DNA of 64,000 nt from Mytilinidion resinicola (Eukaryota > Ascomycota > Dothideomycetes > Mytilinidiales > Mytilinidiaceae): NCBI RefSeq assembly GCF_010093595.1, contig NW_022985459.1, positions 618,349 to 682,348 on the forward strand, written 5' to 3'. Position 1 is the stretch's first letter. The number at the start of each line of letters is the position of its first letter. Position numbers and translations under genes: made by a program. This document shows, one piece after another, positions 11,133 through 22,936 of this stretch. The notes beneath the pieces are model-generated. The model saw only the letters and a list, made by a program, of their open reading frames with translations, ran no database searches and was not told the origin of the DNA.

Positions 11133-12105
11133 ATGTCGAACAATCCCGATTTCCAGCTCGCCGAAGTGTTCAGCGTCAAGGGCAAGGTGGCCCTTGTCAC
11201 GGGCGGTGGCTCTGGCATCGGACTGATGTGCACCCAAGCTCTCGCTGTCAATGGCGCAAAGGTGTATATCGTCGGCCGGACAGAGGAGAAGCTGGATAGG
11301 GTCGCACAGGTTCATGGCAAAGATATTGCAGGAGAAATCATTCCCATCGTGGGCGATGTCACGGACAAGGACGGCGTCAGGTAAAGACACTTCGTTAGTC
11401 CTTGAATAGCGGGCACAATCTTACCATAACCTCAGGAAGCTTGTCGAGGAAATTGAGAAGCGGGAGAAATGCCTCTGCATCCTGGTCAACAATGCTGGCA
11501 TCGCTGCCGAGAAAACCAAGGTTGACGGCGAGATGAGCGCTGAGGAGGTCCGCAAGAACCTCTTCGATCCCACTACGTAAGCACTTACCTCCATCTTTCG
11601 GCTTTGTTGACAATATCCCAGAGTCGAGGAGTGGACTTCTCTCTACGCAACCAACGTAGTCGGCCCATACTTGATGACTACCGCCTTCCTCCCGCTGCTC
11701 CAAAAGTCCACCGACCTACACAAGGGGTACTCTGGCTGTGTCATCAACATCACAAGCATCTCCGGCCTCGTCCGCATCTCTCAAGGCCATTTCTCCTACA
11801 ACACGAGCAAGGGCGCCGAGATCCACCTCAATAAGATGCTCGCCACCGAAATCGCGAAGGCTGGTGTCAAGGTTCGCATCAACAGCATCGCTCCTGGCGT
11901 GTTCCCAAGCGAGATGACAACGCAAGAGAGCAAGGATAACCAGAAGAGCGAGATGCCAAAGGAGCATAAAGAGGGACTGCCTTCTCAGCGACCGGGCAAT
12001 GACCGAGACATGGCAGCTGCTATTCTCTTCGCTGCGAGCTGCCAATACCTCAACGGCCAGACTATCCCCGTTGATGGTGGTTATCTGATTCAGGTGGGAC
12101 AGTAA
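11133..12105 (+). CDS. Short-chain dehydrogenase/reductase (SDR)
   Basis: Three exons, 11133-11380, 11436-11576 and 11622-12105, encode 290 residues from the Met of MSNNPDFQ. Classical SDR signatures are intact: cofactor motif TGGGSGIG, NNAG, active-site ITSISG, and YNTSK (Tyr-x3-Lys). The C-terminal PVDGGYLIQVG closes the Rossmann fold. Fungal relatives are often named after the rhamnolipid-type 3-oxoacyl reductase, NADP(H)-dependent enzymes of varied substrates. An upstream in-frame Met at 10884 would add an Arg/Ser-rich leader resembling a mitochondrial targeting peptide (373 residues in total), so dual start use is possible. All splice phases agree. The substrate is unknown. Confidence 0.88.
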
Positions 12106-13190
12106 GCGGAGTTGACCAGTTGCCCTGGACAGTACGTGGATGTTAGCCAGGTGCACTTGCCAACATGGGGCATGGTGGACCGAAATGACTTTCTTGCTCT
12201 CTCATAGGGATACTGGGTTAAAAGCTATGTAAGGCGCTCACTAGGTCTGCAAATTCACAGAATGAGCTGTACCATGCTCTTTAATTGGAAGTCTTTTGCA
12301 TTTAGTGCATGTGGCCAACGCACTGCCGTCTCTAAATTTTGAAACGCGACGACGGCAGTTATATTTTGAGTCTGTCACGTGATGCTATTATTTACATAAG
12401 TTGGAAAGTGTAGCCGAAGCCTCTCGGCGGCTTCTGTGCCCTAGAATCCTTCGAATCCTTCCATGGGCAAAAGAAAATCCAGGAGACGTCGATGACTGGT
12501 CCCCTCTGATTGGTTTTCCAAACAGATCTATCTCGCTTCTGACCCCACAATCAGCTCCAGGTCTGTTGCAGATGTAGGAAGCTCAGACACTGTTATCACA
12601 GTCGTAGCGTGCCTTCATCGGCAGTCCAAGCCCTGATGGGTGTCATGTACGAGTAGGAAACCCCGGAGCCTGCCCCTGATGCACTTTTAGCGTACCGGCG
12701 ACTCGGGATCGTCCGTCCCGTGCTGACGGAATTGGGAACCGATGCTCCCATCACTCGGGCAGAGTCGACTTTCTCCTCTTCGCTACACAATTATGTCAAT
12801 ATAAAACTGAACAGAATCCGACGTGCAAATGAGCCTTCCATTGGGCTCCGCGTTCGGACTGCTCAAGCCGCAGATGCGGGGCGATAAAGGATCATCTTCG
12901 TTCTTGACGCTTCGTTTCGGCCTGTGCATGGGCGTCATATCGACTTGGTCTCGGCCTCCCTGTGGCGCAACACGGCAACAGTTGCACCTCAGCTTGTCCC
13001 GACGACGACGCCCTCCCTTTGTGCTTAACTTCAGCACACCCAAGATACCTACCGCCACCGCAGGCCTATGGCCAAGGATCCTAAGCTCTCCCGCCCAGAT
13101 TTCCTCGCCTCTTCTCCTGTCGGCTTCGCAAATGCAGTTTGATGGACTAGGAACGCCCCTCTGAACGCCCTCGTCCATGTTGCCACGCTC
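12106..13190. other. Intergenic, promoter of histidine kinase
   Basis: Contains a CACGTGA element near 12376 but no supportable gene. Short frames at 12.6-13.2 kb on both strands lack domains and overlap the kinase start. Confidence 0.45.
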
Positions 13191-16100
13191 ATGGGATTCC
13201 TGATGCGCGGACAGCCCATGGCCTCCATGGAGGCTCCCGACGATCTTCAGTTGCTTACGACATTCTTGGATCATGATGAAAGACCTACCGTGGTCGTCAC
13301 TCGATCTCTCGAACAAGCCGGCGGTGTCGTTTGCCCTGCAATTGCGTACTACAATGAAGCGTTCCGTAGCTATTCTAGTATTGACTCCTCCGAGGACATC
13401 AATACTGCAACCTTGGATTCCGGATTGAGAGAACTGGCCACCGACCCAGCTACCTGGGACTCTATCAAAGAAGGCGTAACTAGCGAGATTCTGTTCGACG
13501 GTAACGCATGGACAAGGCGCATCATAGGCCAACGATGGGGAATCATCTGCCTCAAACGCACTTCAAACGGCCATATTGTTCACAGTGTCACCGAAGATGG
13601 CGGATTTGCAAGGCCCCCCAAACGACGTCGTCTCTCATCGAACAGCCATATCGCCGCTTTAACGTCTCATCGCCACCTTCATGAACTTCCCGGTCCCGAT
13701 TATCTACCGTCGCCTGAGTCTACTACAGAGCCATCAGATGCACCAGCGCCTGCCCTGTTGGATTGGACGCGGTCTTCACACGATGGTCTATCCGACTACA
13801 TCCGAATGTTGCAGAAGCATGACTGGTCCAAAACCTGCTTAGGACCCATGGAATCTTGGAGCCAGGAGCTGCGAGCCAACATGTTTTTGATTATGAACAG
13901 TCCAGAGCAGAGAGTCTTGCTGTGGGGACCGGACCTTGCCCTCATTTACAACGAGGCATGTTCCTACGGCATGGGGAAAAAGCACCCTTCCGCCTTGGGT
14001 CTGTCGGGTGCTGTCGGTTTCGCTGAAGGGTGGCCTCCTCTTCTTCGCAACATCAAAGAAGTCATGCAAACTGGCAGGATAAAGCAGGTCAACGACCACT
14101 ATCTGCCAATAGGAAGAAGCGGCCTCTCACCAGAAGAAACGTACTTTTCGTATACGCTTCTTCCGCTAATAGATGAAAACGGTAACGCGATAGGAGTACT
14201 CAAAGAACTTACCGAAACGACACGACGTATCATCTCGGAAAGACGACAAGCTACTGTAAAGAAAGCTGAACAAATGGCTGTCGCACGAAATATTACCGAG
14301 TTCTGGAGCAAGGTGCGGCACATATTGGACTCCAATGCGCAGGATTTCCCATTCGCTCTCCTTTACTCCTTCACCGAAAAAACTACGCTAGTAGATGGCA
14401 ATAGCTCTAAAAAGGTATCGAAGTATTGCACCCTAGAAGGTGCTGTAGGCATCACGACGGATCACGATGTGGCCAGCCCACGTATAGAAGTACGCAAAGA
14501 AGGTCAAGGCCTCGAGTCGGACTTTGAGAGGGCACTTTTGACTGGAAGTCCGGTTCTGCTACGCAAGAGTGATGGCTCTCTTCCTGATTCTCTGGCCATT
14601 AGAATCCTTGGTCGAGGTCTTGGTGGAACATGCACCTCTGCCTTGGTATATCCAATTCGCCGGTTGGATGGCACCGGTGCCATCGGATTCCTGTTGCTTG
14701 GGCTAAATTCGCAAAGACCTTTTGACGATGATTACAGTGTCTTTATCAGTATGGTCATTGATCATCTTGTTCGGGCAGCTGCTTCGATCATCGTCCCGGA
14801 GGAGCAGAAAACTCTTCTTCGTCGGACTGAAATAGCAGAGAGCAAGGAGCGGACCTTCACCAGGTTAGCCGAGATAGCTCCTATAGGCATAGCCCAATTC
14901 ACACCCGAATGCACATCTATCTGGAGGAACGATGCGTACGACTACTTGAGCGGAATGACGGGGCGTCGCATGTCGGAGGCCTACGACGGATGGGATGCTC
15001 CAATACATCCAGATGACCGACCGAAGAGTTACGCGACATTCCAAACGTTGCTGGAAAAGCCTCGTTCAATCACCTTGGAGCTTCGCGTTCATCGGACAGA
15101 AGCCGACGGAAATGGTCTAGATCAATGGCGCTGGCTGTTATGGCATGGCTCTTCAGAAGCGAACGAGCACGGCAATCTTGCGGTTATAACCAGCTTCATT
15201 ACTGATATTTCAGATCAAAAGAGGGTGGAGAAATTGCAGACGCAGAGGCTTGAGGATTTACTTGAGACGAAGAGGCAGAGTGAAAACTTCATTGATATGG
15301 TAAAAGCCAATCTCATCCTTTCAGCTTCAAACGAAATGCTAATCACATCGATAGACTTGCCACGAGATGCGTAATCCTCTTTCAGCAATGATACAGTCCG
15401 CCGACGGTATAATTTCAGCTTTCGATACATCTAATACATCGACTCCGACTTCCACGCAGAGCGCAGTCATAGAGGCCGCTCAAACAATCATCCTCTGTGC
15501 TCAACATCAGAAGAGGATCGTTGACGATATCTTGACGCTATCGAAGCTGGATTCCAACTTGCTCTTGATATGCCCCGACCGCGTTCACCCTATTTCCCTC
15601 GTCGAAAACATCATCCAGATGTATCGTGCAGACCTACACAGCGTGGATGTCACAGCATCGCTCTCGATCAATCAGTCCTTCAAAGATCTTGCTATCGGCA
15701 AGGTCCTGCTGGATCCCGCGCGTTTGTCGCAAGTGCTGATAAACCTCCTCACAAACGCCATCAAATTCACGTCTAATGCGACGGAGCGAAAGATCACAAT
15801 TAACATTGGTGCATCTCTTACGCAACCAACTTCTGGGCCGACCGACGTTTCGTACATCCCGAGAGTAGCTCATCGACTGTGCTCACATCCTGAAGGAGGC
15901 GATTGGGGGACCGGGGATGAAGTCTTCCTACAGGTAGGTCCAAACTCAGACGATTAGTTCCTATATATCTACACAATGCTAACCTGTCCCCCAGTTCGAC
16001 GTCGTGGACACCGGCCGAGGCCTAACCCCAGAAGAAATGAAACTCCTCTTCCTCCGCTTCTCCCAAGCCTCACCAAAAACCTACGCCCAATACGGCGGGT

Positions 16101-16863
16101 CCGGACTCGGCCTTTTCATTTCCAGAGAGCTTACCGAGCTCCAAGGTGGTCAAATAGGCGTGAACTCTGTGTCAGGCCAAGGAAGCACCTTCACCTTCTA
16201 CATCAAGGCCCGGCGATACGTCCCACCCACCATGACGCTACCAAAATTCTCTGACTCACTCAGGGACTCAGAGCTTGCTGCCAGCGACAACCTGCCAGCT
16301 ACGCCGCCAATTCTATCCGCTTTGAATAATAGGACTGGCTCCGTATTATTCAATATCCTCCTCGTTGAAGATAATGTCATCAATCAGAAAGTGCTTGCGC
16401 AATACCTCATCCGCGAGGGGTGCAAAGTCCACGTCGCGAATCACGGAGCGGAGGCGTTGGACTTCTTAGCACGAACATCCTATATTACTTCGTCATCCAA
16501 TCAAGCCTCCCAGCATCCACAGCCATTGCCTCTCGACATCATCCTCATGGATCTCGAAATGCCCTACATGGACGGCTTGACATGTGTCCGCCGGATCCGC
16601 GAGATGCAGCGCGAGGGCACGATAAACGCCCATATCCCTGTCATTGCGATCACCGCAAACGCGAGGAAGGAGCAGATTGCTAATGCGTTGGAGCATGGCA
16701 TGGTGAGTAGCCCATTCCTCATTACTCTTCACAATATGTGTCAAACTTCGCCTTTGTCTCAAATGCTAATATGTTATAGGATGACGTCGTCACAAAACCT
16801 TTTCGTATACCAGAGTTGATACCGAAGATCGCGGACCTGGTGCGGCGGATTAATGCCACATGA
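13191..16863 (+). CDS. Hybrid sensor histidine kinase / response regulator
   Basis: Four exons: 13191-15299, 15355-15933, 15995-16702 and 16780-16863, giving 1159 residues. The N-terminal half holds a PAS-like region (about 200-350), a GAF-like region (about 370-530) and a PAS domain (about 560-680, HPDDRPKSY). The H-box reads FIDM/TCHEMRNPLSA with the phospho-His at about 706, split by the first intron. The N-box is NLLTNAIKFT, G1 is DTGRG and G2 is GSGLGLF. A C-terminal receiver domain follows: LLVEDN, phospho-acceptor Asp about 1082 in MDLEMPYMDG, and the conserved Lys in VVTKPF, encoded in the last small exon. No transmembrane segment is evident, suggesting a cytosolic sensor feeding a His-Asp phosphorelay. 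A Met ten residues in is an alternative start. Confidence 0.93.
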
Positions 16864-17660
16864 GTATTGGGTAGGGTAGCCGAATCAACGATCGTTTGAG
16901 CGCGCATATCAGCGTGCTTTTTTCTTTCCAGTCGCTTTTGCCTATGAGCATGTGTGATGAGTTGACTATTGTGTGGGCATAATTCCCAAGTCTATATTAG
17001 GCTCGGGACTTGAGACATTTGGCATGCTAAATGGAGAATTGCACTGTTGAATGTCGAGACAGAGTTCAGATAAAAGCGTGACCGGGAGTAGATCGGGTGA
17101 GGCTGAATGAAGGCAACAAGGCAACAAGGCAATGTGGTAGTGATCTGCCAGCCACTCGAGTCCCAGGTCTTGTCGGAATATGGAGACCTAGATGCTTACA
17201 ATTGGGCCACTGAGCAGGGGTGTTTCTCAGCCTTGCTAAGTGCCAGTCTTTGAATGGGCCAATCATCTTGAGCCATGTCAACTTCCAATGCATACAATCA
17301 TTCAGCTGCAAGCAGACGCCGCGCCACCAACCATTGAGAATAATATGATTGGGCTAGCTTCAAAATATCACCAAAATCAGGACCCCTCTGCGGCTGAAGT
17401 TTCTATTCTTGTGCAGTCGCGGATTATGCTGGTGATTTGGATGGATAGAGTTCGTAGCCAACCATCTACATTAAAGGAGCACATGGGCCCAACACCAACA
17501 CCAACGTCACTTTTCAAGCCTCCCTAACCTCACCTTCAACCCTGGAATACTACCTGCCACCTATCAAATCACATCTTTTCCCATACTTGCTGGGCTTCCT
17601 TATCCATCTAGTCTACAGGTCCTTCGGCTTGGAACAATATACTCATAGGAATCTAGGATC
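16864..17660. other. Intergenic
   Basis: 3' flank of the kinase and promoter of the DUF2235 gene. No gene supported. Confidence 0.5.
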
Positions 17661-19193
17661 ATGGCCGATCCACCAATACCGGACCCAGATGAGATCTTTG
17701 GAAACAGAGAGCAATCAAGAGGCGCACTGATCGTTCACCGTCGCATCATCCTTTGTTGTGATGGCACTTGGAATGACAGAGAGACGAACGACCCATTCAC
17801 CAACGTGACTAAATTCATCAGCTGTCTGGATTCCGTCGATGATCGGGGGAAAGAGCGGCAGTATGAGCAAATACCCATCTACCTAGACGGTATTGGTACT
17901 GGAACAACGCTCTCTGGAAGTCTTTACGAGGGCGCAACCGGCAAAAGTAAGAGCTAGCCGCTTTGGTTCTCTCGAGTATGTACATAATGCTGACAGCGGA
18001 AAGGTATTTCGCGAAAACTCCGGGAAGCTTACAAGAACCTCTGCGCGCTATGCGTCGACGAAGAGGATCAAATTGTCCTGATTGGATTCTCCAGAGGAGC
18101 CTACACGGTGCAATGCCTTGCTCGACTACTCTACGATGTTGGCTTGATCGAGAACTCTTGGGTGAATAGGGAGCTGCCGAAAGTATTCGACCTCTGGTGC
18201 AACACCCGTGCAGGATCTAAAAATGACGAGCTGCTGAAGTGTTGCCAAAACCTGCAAGATCTGAACAGACTGCGCAAACCTAAGGACGGGATTAGGATCA
18301 AATTGTACGGAGTATAGGATACAGTTGGATCGTTGAAGTCGTCTCTAATTGGCGAATCTTTGAAGTCCTCCCTAATTAGCGGATACCAGAAGCCATTCAG
18401 CTTTGTCGGGGATCAACTGCCGCCAAATGTCGAACAAGCATATCATGCACTCGCCTTGGACGAAAAACGGAAGGACTTCAAGCCAACACTCCTCACAAGC
18501 ATTCGCAAGAACCAGCTCAGGCAGTGTTGGTTTCTGGGAAGCCACGGAGACGTAGGCGGCGGCAATGTCAATTCTGGACTTTCAAAAATTTCCTTCTGCT
18601 GGATGATCAGCCGACTCGAGGCCGGAGTTCGGTTCAAAGAACTCGCAATCTGGAACGATACCGCCGAAGGCGCCCCGTTGAAAACTATTCCTTCTCGCCA
18701 CCACACCGGCGTTAAAAATATCATCGGGGCAGAGAAGTATAACTCCTTTGCTGGCTGGCGGCTCCGGGGCAAACACATCCGGCAGGTCGGCAAGAGCGGG
18801 ATCAAAGGCAAGGATAACCCTTATGGCAACAGCAATGAGACTATCCATTACACGGTCCGTTATTTCGACGAGATTGCCGATCCGAATACCAGAACCCTAC
18901 CTGAACCACTGAAGACTCGAAAGTTCCAGTACTCGCAATTTAATAAGAACCTTCCGGACACCGTGCCCTGGAAATGGGAAGGCACCGTTGACGGACAGCC
19001 AACAATGGTTAGAGAAGACCGCGGAAGTGACTACGAGCGGGGAATGTTGCAGAGGTGGATAGATGATGATCCGACAGCTTGGGGTGCACTGGCTTCAGCT
19101 TTGAAAGATTTGAAGTCAATTACGTTCAATGGTCCCATTACAATACCACTCAGTCCTACTCCAGGCGTGGTCCCGCTCGGAGCAATTGCATAG
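17661..19193 (+). pseudogene. DUF2235 alpha/beta hydrolase with internal stop
   Basis: Two exons, 17661-17946 and 18004-19193, would encode about 490 residues of a DUF2235 protein (the Tle1-like phospholipase/hydrolase fold). Exon 1 has the family's RRIILCCDGTWND. Exon 2 has the nucleophile elbow GFSRGAY, then GSHGDVGGG with the catalytic Asp. The frame is open except for one TAG at 18315-18317, in the sequence KLYGV-stop-DTVGSL. Relatives read GVWDTVGSL there, so the stop replaces the conserved Trp (TGG to TAG). No GT-AG intron of workable length removes it. Either the gene is a recent pseudogene, the stop is read through, or the assembly has an error. The rest looks unmutated, so loss would be recent. 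Confidence 0.8.
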
Positions 19194-19723
19194 GGGGCCT
19201 AGAACAGATAGCAAATAATCTCCGAGCTGCTAGGTACCCGTTGTGTTTTCCAAGTTTGCTTGATTGATAGCTAGTGGGAGGATGGGCCCCTAGGTCTGGG
19301 TGTACTACAGCTATCGTCATTTCTATATTTACCCTTTTTGTATTACTCCACATAGTAGGCAAAACGTCATATTTTTCAAGGCCACGTGAGAATTCCGAGC
19401 GGCGTATGAAGTTTTATATGCCGCAGGTTAGACAAACGGCCAAATCCTTGTGATTGGCTGCACGAGTGCGGCTTCAGGAATTTGCCTGCCTTGTGGGCGA
19501 AGAGCGATGGAAAAGGGAGGCCTCAAAACAAGGTCGACAATCTCGTCATTAAAAAGCCCAGCCTCAATTTGAGAAGACAGCATAAACGATGCTTGATTTG
19601 TTACCTATCCAAGCCCAACTTCCTCCATAGCAAATTCCCAGAGTTCTCCGCAATTTCATTAAGTAAGGAAAAGGCCTGAAAGGACAGTAAGACAGATCAA
19701 TATTCAACAGCAATCGGCACTCT
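19194..19723. other. Intergenic between convergent genes
   Basis: 3' regions of the DUF2235 and lectin-like genes. Nothing else seen. Confidence 0.5.
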
Positions 19724-20379
19724 TCACCCCGTGTACTCGGTGAACCACTTCTTGCTGGTCCCATTCCAGAAAGCAACATAAGGCTTGCCCCCCTGGGCAC
19801 CATCCTTGTAGTAGTACACCTTGATGGAATCCGAGTTCACGCTCAAGAACGCGGTGATGGGGCTGTGCTTCTTGACAATGACGCCAAGGTCTTTTCCCAG
19901 CTGGCCGACTTTCCAGTCCTCTGAGCCTTCCTTCTGGAGCTCCTGCAAGGTGCTGTTGGTGTCGATGTAATACAATCGAGACTATCATGGAGTTCAGCAT
20001 CCAAGGCCGGCCGCGCATGAGGAAGTAAGGAGGACGTACCCTAGTGAAGTTGGCACCTGCCAGTGGGAACGAGATAGCGGCAATGTCCCTAGTAAGGGAC
20101 TTCACGTTCTGGCCGCCGAGCGTCAGAATGTTATCGTCGTAAGCTACTCGGCCTTGAGTCGCGAGCGGCTCCACATCCGAATTGATTTTGTTTTGAAGGG
20201 TGTGCAGGAAGCCGTGCTCGTCGGTGTAGAAGATCGTGCTTTTGCCGTCCACAATGCACCCGGATATGACAGCCGACCTCGGGTCCGTAGACTAGAAGAC
20301 ACATCAGTGCTGTGAGCGTGGCAGTTTATGGTGCTTTTACCTTGGTCGCACCAGGGGTTGTCGTGGTGGGGTCTGGCAT
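19724..20379 (-). CDS. Small fucose-lectin-like protein
   Basis: Three exons, 20341-20379, 20040-20291 and 19724-19981, encode 182 residues starting MPDPTTTTPGATK. The body has repeated blade-like segments (STIFYTDEHGFLHTL, SRLYYIDTNSTLQEL, DSIKVYYYKDG), each a beta strand followed by a short acidic or polar turn and a Trp later on (EDWKVGQL, KKWFTEY). This resembles the blades of fungal fucose-specific lectins, but those have about 310 residues and six blades, whereas this has roughly three. No signal peptide is present. The lectin reading rests on pattern only; it could be another beta-propeller-like small protein. Splice phases are consistent (all phase 0). Confidence 0.6.
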
Positions 20380-22556
20380 GGTGCTGGGAGGTTTGCTTGA
20401 TGAGTTTGGTGGTCTGCTAGTGAAGATGCGGTTGTGGATGGTAGAAGATGATGTTGGGCTGTGGACACAGCAAGACTTTATACCTTGGACAGAGAAGGAA
20501 GTTCAAGTTGGAAGCAGAGAAAGATGTTTAGCTCGATAACGAGCTGAACCGAGCTGAAATGAGCCGACAGCACGTGGTTTGATAGAAAGACTCTCTATGG
20601 CGGATGTGGTAGCACGATGCATGCAGTGGAGATGCTAGAAAAAGGAACGCTTGCATTGAGGTGTCTCGTGTGAGGGTCCAGATTGCAAAGCGAGCGCCAG
20701 CCCAAACCATGAGGCTTTCTGCATGAAACCCAGAACGAATACTGGTGTACTCTTGCACGTCAAACATGGTTGGCTGAACATAGGTGTATGCTGCATGGTC
20801 ACGCAAGAAGTACGTTATGAAGTCGTATTCTGATGCAGCCTGTGGCTATCAGTCACACTCTATCCACCCTCTTATCCTTAACACGATAGCATCGGCTTAG
20901 TTGCGGGGTTGGCAAGTACGCATGCGAAAGGCGAAGCGATGAGTGCGTAAGCTTCTATGCCCCTTTTGCTCGACTTTTTTTCTTTCTGTGTGTAACGGCC
21001 ACGGATTCACCTAGCTTTTATTCTTAACCTTAGATGGGCTAGTTTGCATATACGACTGAAGGTGGTACGTGCGTATGGAATTTTGGAACTGCCATGGACT
21101 TTGGGATTTCCACTAGGGGCTTCCGCATGGGACTTCCACTGGGGGCTTCGGCATGGGCTTCCTGCATGGTTAATCCAGAAGCCTTTTGGTGGAATAAGCG
21201 AGATCTTTTCGGCCTGGTCTGGATTCAGGTCGAGCACGTTTCTGATGGCGGTTGTGGCTGGCTGAGAAGTTCTGGAGCTGAACTGCGGTGGTTTGCATTC
21301 GGTGGGCGGCATGTGCGGGGGTGGCTGAAATGTTTCTCGAGCTGAAACGTCCTTGAACAGTGGTGTATATCAGAGCTATGCTATAGCAAATAAGATGCTA
21401 TCCATAAAACGCCACTTGATTTGATTTGCTTGTCCTAAGCGTTCTCAGCTTTATGATGATGAAGCCACTAAAATTTAACTTCTGTACCGCAATTGAAGTC
21501 AGAGCTGAGCTCGAAGCGAACATTACCGTCGTGCATGATAGTTGCATGCCGCCAAGTCTACCCAAAATGGCGGAATTTTAGTTTATCAATCCACCCAGCG
21601 AACGGATTGAGGGTTGGACGGATCACTACCGACACTATTCTTAGTTGTAAGTGAGATCTTACTAAAGCTTGCTACGGAAATGCTGATCCTTTAGTCATCT
21701 CTTCTCCTTAATGGTATTGGTGGCCTCCAAAACTACGCAAGCATATCAGGGTGCAGCTTAGGAGGACTGAAGCCAGCCAGTCCCAGGCCGCGATGCGGGA
21801 CAAGGGGAAGCGGAAGTGGAATCGTCTAGTTCTGGATGGAGAAGCTTCGTGATTGAATCCGGAAATACTATCGACGTCAGTTTTACACATATTATTAGAG
21901 TGGCTTTTGTGGCGCTCCTTTGCGTGAAGTTGAGGGTTGGTCTTAGTTTAGTTATATTTTTTAGATGTGGGAAGAAAGGGAAGAATGAAAATGACCTGTT
22001 GAAGTGCAAACAGGGATTAAGATATCACTCACCGTCGGAACGCGGTGTAGGCCACCTTCTGCGACCTTCTTCCTTCATTTCGTCCTCAAGACGTCATTCA
22101 TCCCCTAGTTCCAACGGCGGTTCCTCGGCGTCGACGAAATCCTCCTAGTTGGACCCTACGCTCCGTTTCTTGAAAGAGAATAAGTGCGGGAAGATATCGC
22201 AGGATGTAGGCGAACATGCCACTTGGCGACGGCTTGAATGACGAAAGACGAGTCAGTGCCGGGGTTTTGGGTACGAGCGATGAGGCAAGGGATGAGAAAG
22301 TGGTAAAATATAAAGTGGTACGTACAAGAAAAGTTGTCGTGTTTACTTTGGACACTACTACTAAGCCTGCTCACAGTAGGTCCTCATGCGGGAACTGATA
22401 TTGAGACTAGGAGAACTATACGTCTGGGCACTCGCTGCATGAGAGGGCGATTGGGTGGATGAGACATCAAATCTGAGGATCCGAAGCTAAGAGGACGATG
22501 AGAACCGGCGTGCTGGGTAACAGTATGTCTCCAAAATGAACGCAATATGTCCCAAG
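20380..22556. other. Long intergenic stretch with short repeats
   Basis: About 2.2 kb with no confident gene. A minus-strand frame at 21007-21312 (Pro/Ser-rich, 101 residues) is possible but has no recognisable domain and covers a 26-bp tandem repeat. Its far end leads into a histidine-kinase relic. Confidence 0.4.
21104..21160. repeat. 26-bp tandem repeat, about 2.2 copies
   Basis: Units start at 21104 and 21130 (core CTTCCGCATG / CTTCGGCATG). They differ at only a few bases, and a partial third copy follows. Because 26 is not a multiple of three, the repeat shifts frame and argues against coding. Confidence 0.7.
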
Positions 22557-22629
22557 TCGACGTGGTCACGAAACCATTCCATATATCAGAACTTATAGCG
22601 AAGGTTACAGACCTAATGCGTGCATTTGA
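22557..22629 (+). pseudogene. Relic of histidine-kinase receiver C-terminus
   Basis: Plus-strand translation from 22557 gives VDVVTKPFHISELIAKVTDL followed by MRAF. The last exon of the hybrid kinase at 16780 gives DDVVTKPFRIPELIPKIADL then VRRI. About two thirds of positions match over 23 residues, including the receiver-domain Lys-Pro-Phe. The sequence just before it (TATGTCTCCAAAATG...ATATGTCCCAAG) also resembles the preceding kinase intron, so the fragment carries exon plus intron. No other part of a kinase is recognisable nearby. It is read as the tail of a decayed second hybrid kinase copy. Confidence 0.65.
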
Positions 22630-22936
22630 ACCCACACGGTCCCTGTTAATTATCATTTCACGTCTCACCAAGCCATCAAAGACCATATCTTTCTAGAAAA
22701 CTGTGTTATCATTACCTATGATATTAGACATACATACCATCTATTCATTTAGATGGCACTAAAAGGTGGTTCAAGAGAACCTGCAGGCTAGCTATTATCT
22801 AGCTCCGAGGTATATTATCATCAGAGGGAACAGAATCAGTGTCATGAAGCGCAGGAAAGGATATCATATCTATCCGCCTCCCTCAGGCGCGATCGTCAGC
22901 AACCCCGTGTGTTTGTACAGGCAGGGATCAGAGTAC
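22630..22936. other. Intergenic
   Basis: Between the kinase relic and the coiled-coil gene's 3' end. Nothing seen. Confidence 0.5.

Noticed and set aside
12783..13532. 249-residue minus-strand frame overlapping the histidine kinase start
   Set aside because: Antisense shadow of a confident coding exon, with no domain of its own.
21007..21312. 101-residue Pro/Ser-rich minus-strand frame
   Set aside because: Spans a 26-bp repeat that is not a multiple of three. No splice partner or domain; kept only as a weak possibility.
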